From positions 17,273 through 81,272 of the forward strand of contig JADGJC010000185.1 in NCBI GenBank assembly GCA_027596075.1: DNA of 64,000 nucleotides, written 5' to 3'. The translations under genes and the position numbers were made by a program. Numbering within the stretch: the stretch's first letter is position 1; every line of letters begins with the position of its first letter. Below are positions 35,673 through 46,440 of the stretch, piece after piece. This stretch comes from Rhizophlyctis rosea. Its lineage: Eukaryota > Chytridiomycota > Chytridiomycetes > Rhizophlyctidales > Rhizophlyctidaceae. The notes below the pieces were generated by a model. That model was given only the letters and a program-made list of their open reading frames with translations, ran no database searches and was not told the DNA's origin.

Positions 35673-36027
35673 GCCCGGCTAGCTCAATCGGTAGAGCGTG
35701 AGACTCTGGGGCGGTTATCTCACTCTCTTCATGCAAACACCCAACTGAGCTGAGGGATAGGGGACTCATCATCAAGACCTACGCGTGTCACCATTGGTGG
35801 CGGTGTTGGTGGCACCAGCCGGAGCTGCGCTGACTCACACTTGATGTGTTGGTTCCATTTCGTGCCATGTCCAAACTGTAAAAGTCAAACGCAGGTTCTT
35901 CCACCCTTTGCGCTTTCGAACACTTCAACACTGAGTGAGCTCGCGTCCTCACCTGCTGTAGCCAGTCCTATCATTCATAATGCCGCTCGTGACTGCCAAG
36001 GTTGCGGGTTCGACCCCCGCGTTGGGC
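35673..36027 (+). pseudogene. tRNA-Lys (CTT-type) gene interrupted by about 275 bp
   Basis: The 5' part (35,673-35,722) is a tRNA-Lys body: acceptor GCCCGGC, D-arm GCTCAATCGGTAGAGC and anticodon stem TGAGA. A 14-nt loop CTCTGGGGCGGTTA follows, then the matching TCTCA. The 3' part (35,998-36,027) supplies AAGGTTGCGGGTTCGACC, the T-arm and GTTGGGC, which pairs with the acceptor, then a nine-T terminator. About 275 bp separate the halves at the variable-loop position. The anticodon loop is also doubled in length, as if it held a 7-nt intron. As it stands it cannot form a normal tRNA unless the insert is removed. Insertion into a former tRNA gene is the simplest reading. Confidence 0.75.
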
Positions 36028-38282
36028 TTTTTTTTTCCATTTTGCTGCGTGCGGAAGTGGTTACAGGCGTGTTCGCCAATGGGGAAGGTGGATTTTGGGG
36101 TTTGGGGTGTGTAAATCAGTTTCCAGAATGATGATTTTTGCGCTTCTGGCTGGCGTTGTATGAGTTGGTGGGACGGTGACTGTGCCTTCATAGCTTTGTT
36201 GAAGTTTGGAGTCCATCCCTGCTCCCTCCCACTGTCGTCAGTCCACCCACTAGCTAGGGAGAGCAATTAATCACTGTAGAGGGAACTCCAAGCATCGTTT
36301 CCTTTTGTCTCAAAGTCATTTATATTTCGGGACATTGGAATACTCAGTCCATACCTCTTGCTGATGCGCATATTTTGACATCGCCCATTTCGGTCTGGCC
36401 TTAGCTTGACGGAATGTACTGAATTCAGCGATCGCAAAAGGAAGTGGTGCCTGAGCGAGAGGAAGACGATCTGCCGTGATGGCAGATATCTTCCACGTAA
36501 GATGGCTGGAATCGTTGCGGGTGATCGTTTCGATTGAATGTGGCACGACATCGCTATCGTCTGTCTCACGGCCTGCGGGGTTATGCATGCCGCCCGTGAG
36601 GTGGAGCAAACCGCAATTCTCATGCTGAATTCCAATTACATGCTGAATCCGATCAATGGATGCGTGGTCCAGGTACTGACATCGACGTGGCCCAAACCTC
36701 TGGCTATGTTCAGTTAGTGCCGGAGCGTGATCCAGGGCTTGTCATGACCCTTTGCCCACATAGATGCATTGTCCAAACTTCTCTTTTTTTGTTCATCTGG
36801 TTGAGCTGAAATCCGACTCAGATCCCAACCAGACCACCACTTTTGTTATCGTAGCATCAGCCGACAAGAAGGTTGAGCTACCACTTGGAGTTTCGTGGTG
36901 TGCTTGGGATTACTTGACTAGCTTGCACCTTTTTCGTATTGTTGTTTCGAAGCTTCGCTGATATACTTCCCTAAGAACTATTGGCAAACACCGTACGTCC
37001 AGTGGTTTCGAAGATGAAGCTTGCTCCAGTCTTCGATTTTCATGCTGCGCCTGTTGACCGTCGGTTTCATCTCGTTCAATACCTCAAACTTCATACCCTG
37101 AACAAAACCAAAAAGGGAGTGAGCAATGAGAAGAATAGTGTTTACGGCTCTTCGACTGATGGTTGCTAAGTCCATCTTACTAGTATGCTATTTGGCACGC
37201 CCCGTCGTCGGGCTCGCATTTTGGAGTTCATCAAATGATACGCCGCTAATCTACAATGTAGGTTCAAAGGTTGTTCGGGCACTGTGGAGAAGGCGCGTTG
37301 AGTGTAGAGAAAAGGCATGGAGAGCGCGCCTATCCGCGTTTCTCGAATGACCGCTTCATCTTGCCGTCAGTGACAAATGTCTCTTTTCGCATTCTGCGCC
37401 TTTCAAAGTGCATCCAACATTGTATAGCTGGAAAGCGACGATGGAGTGGTTTGCGTAAGCATTGGCGGGCGAATCATCTGCAAAGATCGAACATGTTCAT
37501 TGTAACATTGGTAAAGATGCAAATTGCCCGATTGTGAGGTCCCTGTGTCTTTTTGCGTTTGCCCCATCCTTAGGAACGGCCTGCCCGTGTGCGCTCGGCA
37601 GGAATAAGGACAGACCTGGTATGCACACAAGTGGAATGTTAAGTTTCACAGTGCGATGACAGTGCGACAAATTTCTATTCTATGGCGATAGCAGTCATAC
37701 CTAGTATGCTGGTACCTTGCTGACTGTGTACCCCTACAGCACGTATCCGCATGTGAGCATCAAGATGACCGAGTTCAGCGACTTGCGTGCTTCGGCAACT
37801 CAAGAAGCCTGAAGCAAATTATACTTTTGCTTTGATGTGATTTTGCTAATAGAAATCTCTTTACCCAGATTCACAAAATCTGCCTTCGAAAGCCCAAGGG
37901 TGCCAAAGTGGTGAATTGCGTAATTAGATGTTCAGATCCAACATCAAGAGCGCATAACATGATTGCCGCGTGTGGTGCACAAGGATCGTTGGTCTCTGTG
38001 TCGGTCATCACGCGCGGTAGGATTGAGTTTGTTTTCCGCAATGATCCAGAAGTAGAGTGTCCAGGTTAACGCTTGCGTCAACCGCCCTTCTCACTCTTGT
38101 CCAACTCCACATCAGATGTCAGTCATGGCTGTCGAACGATACCCGTATAGGTAAGTCAATGTCACTAAGGTCAAACAAAGATGCAGCGGCAGATTGTCCA
38201 ACCCCGATCGTGCCGCATATGTTCGCCGAGCAGTCTCCCCTATTTTTGCCACGAAGCCCAATGGAGTTCCAGGATTCAAAAT

Positions 38283-38309
38283 GTTGCAGGTTCGACCCCC
38301 GCGTTGGGC
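38283..38309 (+). pseudogene. tRNA-Lys 3' half, second copy
   Basis: GTTGCAGGTTCGACCCCCGC plus GTTGGGC repeats the 3' half of the tRNA-Lys at 36,001-36,027 with one G-to-A change that breaks a T-stem pair. A T-run follows. No 5' half lies within the preceding 400 bp. Similarity to the first copy continues into the downstream flank. Confidence 0.8.
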
Positions 38310-41074
38310 TGTTTTTTTCGTCATTTTTCGGTGGTGGAACGGTCGGAGATTGTTGGTGGATGGTGAGGGAAGGGTGTAGATTTTGTGAGCCGTAGAAAAA
38401 CATTGAGATCATCGATTTTTGCACTTTTGGGTGGAAAGCGGGTCGCGTGGTAGGAGGTGGTGGGAAGATGACTGTGCCCTCACCTACCTTTCGATTGGCG
38501 GGTCAACATCGCAAAAAGTGGACAAACTGCAATCTCACGTCAAACGGAGCAGAGCACCTTGGACATCAAAATGTTTGCGGGCTTTGTCGCGGAGACTGTC
38601 TGATTTGAATCCCAATGCCAGCAATCTCTTTGGGGTGCTGTTGTGCGATGTGAGTTTGAATCGACGCCTGGTGCGATACGCACGTCTCACCGAATGAATG
38701 GAAATTGATGGATGTCAAAGCCCCAGGAAGAGGTCAGAAACTGTCGAAGGGCGTACAATCCCCTCCCCAAATATATTCATTGTCACTACCATTTCTTTTT
38801 GATCTATTTCCCCAAACAGGAAAACGCATCACATTGCTCTGACCATCTTTATCTTGAAGCTGCATAATGTCGGTAAATGGCACTGGATGATCGCGCCGCG
38901 GTCTGACGTAATGAGCAATGAATTTTGCTCCCCTGGTTCTTTTCCCCCGAACTTTTCACAGGATTGCGTGATGCGACTTCTCGTTCGTAGGTGGCGACCA
39001 TGGTGCGCGCGGAGATCGAGGGTTGTCCTCAACTCATGGACCGTACAAACCTTGAAAAGAATGACCCGACAAAAAACCATGAAGTGCGGCAGACCCAGGC
39101 ACAAGACTGAAGGCTGATGACACCACCACATCAGTAAGCTATCCTGCACTAAACTCACCGACGCCCCCGCCTGCAGTGACAATTTGCACACCATACCACA
39201 ACAACCATCATTCATGTACACACCCTTTTGAGATGATTGCACATCGAATGTAGCTAGCGCAGGTGCACTCCTGTTTTGAGTTGAATGCTGCCGTATTCTC
39301 CAGAGGGACCGCTTTTTTTCATTTTGGGACTGGAATCGGCTTCAACATTGACGCACGTGTAAGGTGACGCCAAGTATCCTTACACTCAAAGAGAGCGACC
39401 TATTAGTTTACTGGTGCGACCAGTGAAACGTCGTCATGATGTATGGTGGAGTAACAATAGTCGGCGGTCATCACTTTCGTGTCTTTTTTGGTGCAATTCC
39501 ACTCTCACGGATGATTACGCTGATGGGAGAAGAAAAAGGAAAATGTTACCGACGGACTTGTTTCGGAGTTCGGCAGTGTGCTCCATGGCGACCTGAAATA
39601 TCCCCAGTTACATTTGTCGCAGCGAGTCAGTGCCCCTGACTAGTCTGACTCCTCTAGGCTGTTCCAGTTGGCGATAACAGGTACCCGAAAGGAAAATTCA
39701 ACGACCAATTTGCACCTATGCATCGACAGTAACATCCTTTGTCAGCAAAACTTTGGGTAGTCCTAAAACCCTCTATGAGATACACTAAAAGTGGCGTCCG
39801 CGCTTGTTGCCCCTCAAAGGCCGGACTTGGAAACAGGCAAAAAGCAAAACAGCCCCTTCGAATCTCACCATGCGATACGACCCGCGAATGTTGTCATTGT
39901 CCCGTGCCGCCAGGCGAAAGCGACTTAGTGTGGGATCACTTAGTCACTTGTGATTTTGAAGGTCATCGCCGCGTGGGGCATGTGGCTGCCGTGTATGATC
40001 GTGAGTTATGGCATATGTTCCTGCCGCGTCCACGGTCGTGTTTCCGTCAGTCCGTCCCTGAGCGCAAGCTTTCAACGATGGTGCGAATCTTACTGATCCT
40101 GCGCAATGCCGCCCTTCGCTCGAGCGTTCATCTTGACAAGGAACACTCATCTTCCTGATGACACTTCATTCACTGCCGGATGTGCCGTCTTTCTCACGAC
40201 TGAATTTGATATGTTTCCTTTTCTCGTTCTTCCGTAACAGACAGGACCGATTGTAACTGCACGTTCGGCTCATTTCATTGGCGAGTGTGGTCCATCCTTT
40301 GTCTCGTGCTTTGAGAGTGGGCAGCCCGCCACATTGAGCTGGGATAATTTTCAATTCATGACGCTGCCTGTCATACTGAATTTTCATCTCTACTTTATCC
40401 CATGGCGATTCCTTTTGTTTCTCATGTCCATGCTTAGAAATGTTAAACTCCTTCGAAGAACAGCTGTAAATGCCATGAGCCATTCTCAGAAAGTGTTATC
40501 TATCCGAAGGATGATTGCTCTGCCATGTTTGACGAACAAGCCCTTGCCCTTTTGAGCTGTTGATTTGTCGGTTGATTTAGTTTGGGCAACACAAGGTCAT
40601 CCCACAAAATACTATGATGATAAGACTTGCGACTGAGATGGGTGTTGCTGAGTCTCCCGTGCAACCAAATATGAGCACCGTCAAACGTGATTCTTGCCCA
40701 TTGTAACATCCTTGACTGCAACATTTGAGTGAGTGCCATATGTTTCATGCTAAATGGGGATTATTTTAGCCTAATGTGCGTTCGGTGACTGTTATTTTAT
40801 GGTACCCGACACCACCTGCGCAAACTGAGCAGAGGAGCAGCCACATCAACCAACCATGCTAAACACCCAATGTCACCTTTTCGACGAATGCAACACTGTT
40901 GTGGTAATTGTTTGGGTATAGTGCTAACAAGGAATTCAACAACGACGCAATCTGAGTTTAAACAGCCGCTCGTTCAGCTTCACTAGCTTCACCTTTTATC
41001 TCCATTTTCATTGACTAGTCACCATTAATACTATTGAAGCTCATGTATGTACTGAAATGGATGCTAACAGATAA

Positions 41075-41114
41075 CTCGCTTAGCTCAGTTGGTTAGAGCG
41101 TGGTGCTACTCCAC
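41075..41114 (+). pseudogene. Truncated tRNA-Ile 5' half
   Basis: CTCGCTTAGCTCAGTTGGTT plus AGAGCGTGGTGCTA is identical to the 5' half of the intact tRNA-Ile 309 bp downstream up to the anticodon loop; then the sequence diverges (CTCCACCGCAAC). The D-arm and A-box are intact, but no T-arm follows. Confidence 0.8.
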
Positions 41115-41383
41115 CGCAACAAGGCACATGAGCTTAAGGTCTGGTATGATACTATTGCAGACCCAAGACACTCACGGTCACACGTGATCAAATGGAACTG
41201 GTGGCTTGGACAGCAGTGGCCACTCAAATCACCGGGTCGGACTCATTACACAGAGAATGCTGACAGTTCAACTTCGAATGCTCTCTTATTTCACGCTGTT
41301 ACACCATCACATTTCATACAAACCTAACGACAATATTATGCAATCTAGGCATCTATTGATTATATTCCTCCAATCCTACAACA

Positions 41384-41472
41384 GCTCGCTTAGCTCAGTT
41401 GGTTAGAGCGTGGTGCTAATATGTTTCCGAAAAGAAACGCCAAGGTCACAGGTTCGATCCCTGTAGTGAGCA
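41384..41472 (+). tRNA. tRNA-Ile (AAT) with 15-nt intron
   Basis: Acceptor GCTCGCT pairs with AGTGAGC (one G-T pair). The D-arm is TTAGCTCAGTTGGTTAGAGC and the anticodon stem TGGTG/CGCCA. The anticodon loop CTAATA is interrupted after position 37 by TGTTTCCGAAAAGAA (41,422-41,436) and resumes with A. Removing it leaves a standard 74-nt tRNA-Ile with anticodon AAT. T-arm CACAGGTTCGATCCCTGT; discriminator A. Confidence 0.93.
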
Positions 41473-44400
41473 CTGTTCGCCGTCGCGTTTAGTCTTTTTC
41501 CTTTCACGCCGCCGCGTTACGTCTGCGTTCACCCTTTTTAGTGCAAAGCAAAAGATGTTCTTCTTGTCAAGGCTTTTATTGTGACGAAACAGACTGCTCT
41601 TTTCAAGCAAGGCAGACGACCTGCTGCTGGTCGAAATGAATTGCAACGTGTCGGATAAGGATTCGTTTTTGTTGGCAATGGGACAGATGCTTTGCCGACA
41701 AGTCCTAACAGGATGGCAACACGCTTTCCCTGAGTATTTCTACCATCTTCGAAAGCAACAGATTATCGTTCAAGCCTCGTTCATGTTAGGGAGTATCTCG
41801 CAACTCACTCAACTCAAGTCAACCCAATTGTCGTCGCCTTGTCGAGTTTGTTGGCCACTCCACTTGCTGATTGCTCATAGATAAGTCAAAAAAAGCTTTC
41901 GATTTTGAGGACGTGGATGGGAAACGAGGGAAACATCAACGGAAATTGCTTTCCTCATATCTGTGCCATAGAACTGATTTTTCAACAATGCTGGCCGCGT
42001 AGGTCGCTTGTTTTCTGCAGCTCTATCCCGCACACGCGCGTCGTATCTTCATACGCCATTCAGGTGATTGAAGCGAGCATCCGCCCATCTCAAAGGACAT
42101 GCGGATCAGCTTTTGACATTGTGTTTCGCATGAAAAAAGAAAGAAATGATGAGTCGCCAGACCAGTGATGTGCGGCGTCGTCAGCGAGAGCTCGGCAGCA
42201 TGCCAGCAACCCTGATGAAGGTGTGACGTTCATCGTTCACGACCTTCGGACACTTTCTTCTCCTGTCGCTGAGATTTTCAGTGCTTCCATCATCATCCCC
42301 AATAGCTAAATGTGCTGGAAAATTCCTTGTTTCCAGCAAATGTTCCCCCCACCCCCCCCTTCCCCCCCCCCCTTGGCTTAAACATCTTCATCCTGCAATG
42401 ATCTCGCCCAGATGTGGACTCAGGATTATGACGTCGGTCGATCTGTCTTTTTGGCGTGCTCAACGCTGATTTGGAACACAGCCTTTCAAAGATGGAAATA
42501 CCCCCAACCCTTGCGACCCTTATGGTTCATTGCTGTGCCGGGGAGGCGGGAATGGTCTGAATGATTGCAAAAACATATCATGGAAGCCACATCAGGATGT
42601 TTTGGAATTGGCTCGACAAGATCCCAAACTTCGATGTTCCGAACAGATGATAACGCATGAATTGTCGCAATTGATCTAAGTGCTGATGTACGACCTTTGG
42701 GTCTGAATCCTTCAAATGGGTTCACTGGAGGATGCAACGGTTTTAAATTGCAGTGGTGCAGAAAATAACTACTAAATGTTTTCTACTAATCAGAATGGCG
42801 GTTACTCCCTCATCCGACTTGCTGGTTGCGCACTTTGCCGTAGCGTATGATGCCGAAAAAAGAGATAAATCCCGTGGACAACACCAGATTGCGAGGATCA
42901 TGTCGTGAACTTCATGATTCGAACAGAGCGGCAACGTTGGTTTGACATATTGATAAAGGCACAACGGACCCCTTCATTACGACCTTCGGAACTCGGTTCT
43001 CAGCGCAAATCGTGTTCCAAATTGTCGGGGTAGGGGTTTCAAGTATCACAATACCTAAACCAGCATGGAAATGCTCATGTTCGGATTGAGGACCGTCCGG
43101 TCCTCACCACCTATCATCGCCTTCCGAGCGCCGTGGATTGCTCTTTGTGCACAATGCCGCGATTGCAAAATACAAAACCATTTGGGCGAAGACACGCGCC
43201 AAATACAGAAGAAGTATGAGTTTTAAAGGACGCACCATGATGTCGTCCCCGACCTTCCGAAAGTCCATCCGATGGACGTTTTACCTCTTATTGAATTGCA
43301 TCCATCTCCAGATTTCTACACATGGGTGGTATGGACCAATCTCTGCTGAATGTCGACGAAGGTGCGAAAGCTCGTGTTGACCTATCAATCCTGTGTAGCC
43401 ACCCGATGTTCCTTTTGCTTCCTTCCCTTCACTATTCATCAGCACACGCGCCGATGCATACTTCACTGGACGTGGTGTGGCGAAAAAAGAGACCAAAGAT
43501 ACCACGTTACATCACATGTCTGTGCGCTTCGGAAGGCGTCATCAAGAATGTGAACCTCAATCTGATACTCATCGAGTTCATCGTGCTAGGTCTATGAGCC
43601 TCCACGGTTGCACCAACTTGAAGCACCGTTCCATCCAAAAATGAAAGCATCGTACCACGAGAACATGAAGTCATTGTCTTCGGGAAAGCCCGTTGACATA
43701 CATGATAGTCAAGTTGATCATGAAGATGACTGTACAGATCAATTCGAGGCCTTCACTCCCTTTGTGGTTACATGCACCTCATTCTTCCATTGCCACGACG
43801 GCAAAGCTGTCAACACTCAGAGCATGTCTACGCACAAGACTCAGTACCTTGCAGGGGGTGTCGGACTTCCCTACCGTGTCCTGAAACGTGAGTAGTGTGT
43901 CGGCGGTGTGACTTTTTACCACAACAGAAATGAAACGTCGGAGGTGGTCATCTGAAAGCGGGCTTTCCAAGCGGGAAAGGTGGAAGGACCATATATATGT
44001 CATTATGAAGTCTTGCCCAATCTGTTCACATGCATTTGGCGGTTACAGCCGAAAGCATCATTCGTTGCCACAGCGCTCACAGTTTTTTGTGCCAGCACAA
44101 CTCCATTCTCACAACACATGCACCATATGGATGTATCACTATCAATGGTAGATACTGGAGCCAGAATCGCCATCTGGAGCTCTGACAGATAATGGTGTCT
44201 TGAAGTTGAAAAAGAAGCCCACACTTCGGGAGGCGAGTATATGTGGATTCCTTCAACGAAAGGCGGATGCGCCCGTTGACAGACATGCGAGGCCACCAAC
44301 TTCAAAAACCAAATAGGTCGCATCATCTGCTGGAGTTTGAAAAATTATTCGGAGAACAAATGACAAAAGAAACATTTTGGGAATCGAGCGACGGCAAAGA

Positions 44401-44849
44401 TTGACCGTTTTGATCAATCTCATGCATCGCATGAGGCACATCGCATGCAGAGGGAGTAAATCGATTGACGATCGTCAAAGTTTTTTGGATCACGACGTTT
44501 CAGCAAGCAGGCTCGCCGACTATCAACGAACTTATTTCAATGCTCTTGACTTTGCTGACTTGTTCAACTTCGGTCCAGACAGAGATTACAAACAGTTCCC
44601 AGCTATTCGTCCCTACCAGTCACAATCAAACAAACGGATTCTCTTCCGTAAAGTCACGCAACGGTCTCGACTCCTTCGCAGATCGAGGTGGTGATCGCGT
44701 ATTGGGGAGTGGGTCTGCATCAAAAGCACGGAGGAATTCATGAATCAACGAGCAGTGAGACATATTAAACATATTCGCATGATCAGATTGCAGCTCCTTA
44801 CCTGACTTTCGGCGTTTCCTTGGTGTATTGTTCTCTTGGTTTTTGTATC

Positions 44850-45640
44850 CTACATATATCGTATGTTAACAATCGGAAATGGTCCGCTCAAGATCCGGAG
44901 CACGAACAAACCTCCACCACCCAACTCCCTCTTCCCCTTCCCCTTCCACCCCTCCCCCGTATCATCCTCCACCTCATCAAACTCCGCCCCATGCACCGTC
45001 CCAGGCCCAAGATCATACGGATCATCTTCTTCCTCCCCAGATCGCAACGGGATAGTGAAATCCAAATATGAAAGTGCTTTGTGTCCGGAGGTTGACGACG
45101 GTCCAGATATGTGCCGCCGAGAATGAGAACGCGGGGATGGGACTTCATGTTTTGGTTCGAATTCTGTTCGTGCGTGATGAGTGCGTGATAGAGAGCGTTC
45201 GGTGGCGGGCTCGGGTTTTTCGCTATCTTCATGGTTGGTGGCAATGAAGTCGGACATGAGGTTGCGCGCGTGGGAGTCGGTAGGTTTTGATGGGGGTGAT
45301 GCATCTATTGGTTTTCTGATCAGGTCATTTAATGCAGGAGTCAGCTCTTGGGGTAGTACGCACGGGCAAGACAAGATGAATGACAAACCACCCACCCAAA
45401 CCGTTCATTCTCCAACGTCTTCAATTGAAACTCCCCACCATGGCCAATAACCTCAGCCCAGACCTTCCACCTTTCCATCCGCAAATCGATGTCTTTGATG
45501 ACCCGCTTCAGATCAGAATCCATCGCTTCGAAATCCAAAATCCCGCGTATGATGTGCTTGAATCTTTCTGCAGAAAGGATCACATCATCGTTGCCGACGA
45601 AGTGACGGTAGTACATGTAGGCACGGTCGAGGGGTTGCAT
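44850..45640 (-). CDS. Protein of unknown function, 3' exons next to assembly gap
   Basis: Two exons are visible on the minus strand. The first begins at or above 45,640 (MQPLDRAYMYYRHFVGNDDV) and ends near 45,405 with a gtgggt donor. The second runs from about 45,355 to 44,850 and ends FPIVNIRYM. The first part is helical (LDRAYMYYRHF, FKHIIRGILDF, MERWKVWAEVI); the second is a Ser/His/Pro-rich, acidic, disordered-looking tail. An acceptor-like sequence (tgtgatcag) precedes the ATG, so the gene may continue upstream through the corrupted gap region towards 46,440, where another minus-strand coding-like exon lies. No family recognised. Confidence 0.5.
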
Positions 45641-45718
45641 GCTGATCACAATGAGGAGTTGAGTGGTTAGTAAGTGAAGGTGCGGAATGATGGGCACTTG
45701 AACTCGCGCAGTGCGTAA

Positions 45719-45862
45719 GGGCGCCGCCGGCCCCCCGGCGCCCGCCGCCCCCCCCCCCCGCGGGGTCGGGGCAAGCGGGGGGGGAAGCTCGGCACAGGGC
45801 CGGGCGCAAGAAAAAAAGAACCAATACAACCAACAACAAANNNNNNNNNNCGGGCGTGGGGG
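45719..45862. other. Assembly gap with low-quality flanks
   Basis: Ten N bases at 45,841-45,850 mark a scaffold gap. The sequence before it is an abnormal run of C and G with a Gly/Pro-like repeat. A long C-run also lies at about 45,946-45,962. These look like base-call failures rather than biology. Confidence 0.9.
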
Positions 45863-45945
45863 TGCATGCTGATCACAATGTGTTGTTGTGTGGTTTTGTC
45901 GTTCAGGTGCGGTATGATGGGCCCTTGAACTCGCGCAGTGCGTAA
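45863..45945. repeat. Corrupted duplicate of 45,637-45,718
   Basis: TGCATGCTGATCACAATG starts both copies, and both end with TTGAACTCGCGCAGTGCGTA. The middle is largely alignable with substitutions. The copies flank the gap, so this is probably one locus assembled twice. Confidence 0.8.
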
Positions 45946-46135
45946 CCCCCCCCCCCCCCCTCCCTCCCCGCGCCCCTCCAGAATGTTGAGTAAACGCCGG
46001 TTTTGCGACAGCTGAGCAGGCTCAGTGCACCGTAAAGCTTCGGCCCCTTCCAGGTCCGGAGGTGCCGTTGCACAGGTCCAGACGCTGCATTCTGGCCCTC
46101 ATCTTTTTGCCACCACAACCCACCTTTTCCCAACA

Positions 46136-46440
46136 AAGCTATGCCCCGGTCCCCACCATCTTAAATACAGCGGTGACCCATCAACCTTCGTTGCAAACAG
46201 CACCGGTAACGTGGTGGCACGAGTGATTCCGTCAAGGAAATTGGAGGATTGTGCAAGACCGAATGCATGAGAGTATTCGACGTGGTAGTGGGTGGACTCC
46301 AAGTTTCCTGTTACTGTCAGGACTTCGCGACAGCGGTCTGAGTGCGTGTTTGCGGAGTGTCGTGCGGACGGTGGTGCTGCCTCCTGTTGGACTGTTCTAG
46401 TCCTGTCAGTTGTGCCGGTGGTAGTGGGTTGCGAGAGCAT
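46136..46440 (-). CDS. Coding-like exon, unknown, possibly upstream part of the gap gene
   Basis: The minus strand carries an uninterrupted, protein-like stretch (VLTVTGNLESTHYHVEYSHA, FLDGITRATTLPVLFATKVD, LRWWGPGHSFVGKR) followed by a gtgggt donor used elsewhere in this genome. The low-complexity beginning (MLSQPTTTGTT) may not be translated. It could be an earlier exon of the gene at 44,850-45,640 or a separate fragment. Family unknown. Confidence 0.35.

Larger units (their letters stand above)
36028..44849. other. Gene-poor region with tRNA debris
   Basis: About 8.8 kb without a recognisable protein gene. It contains a second tRNA-Lys 3' fragment, a truncated tRNA-Ile and an intact tRNA-Ile (listed separately). 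A minus-strand frame at 36,316-36,609 (HLTGGMHNPAGRE, HLTWKISAITADRLPL) looks weakly protein-like but has no known domain. A C-rich low-complexity run lies near 42,340-42,373. I found no transposase or reverse transcriptase. Confidence 0.5.

Noticed and set aside
42340..42375. C-rich tract as a structural or regulatory element
   Set aside because: Simple low complexity in a gene-poor region, with no associated feature.
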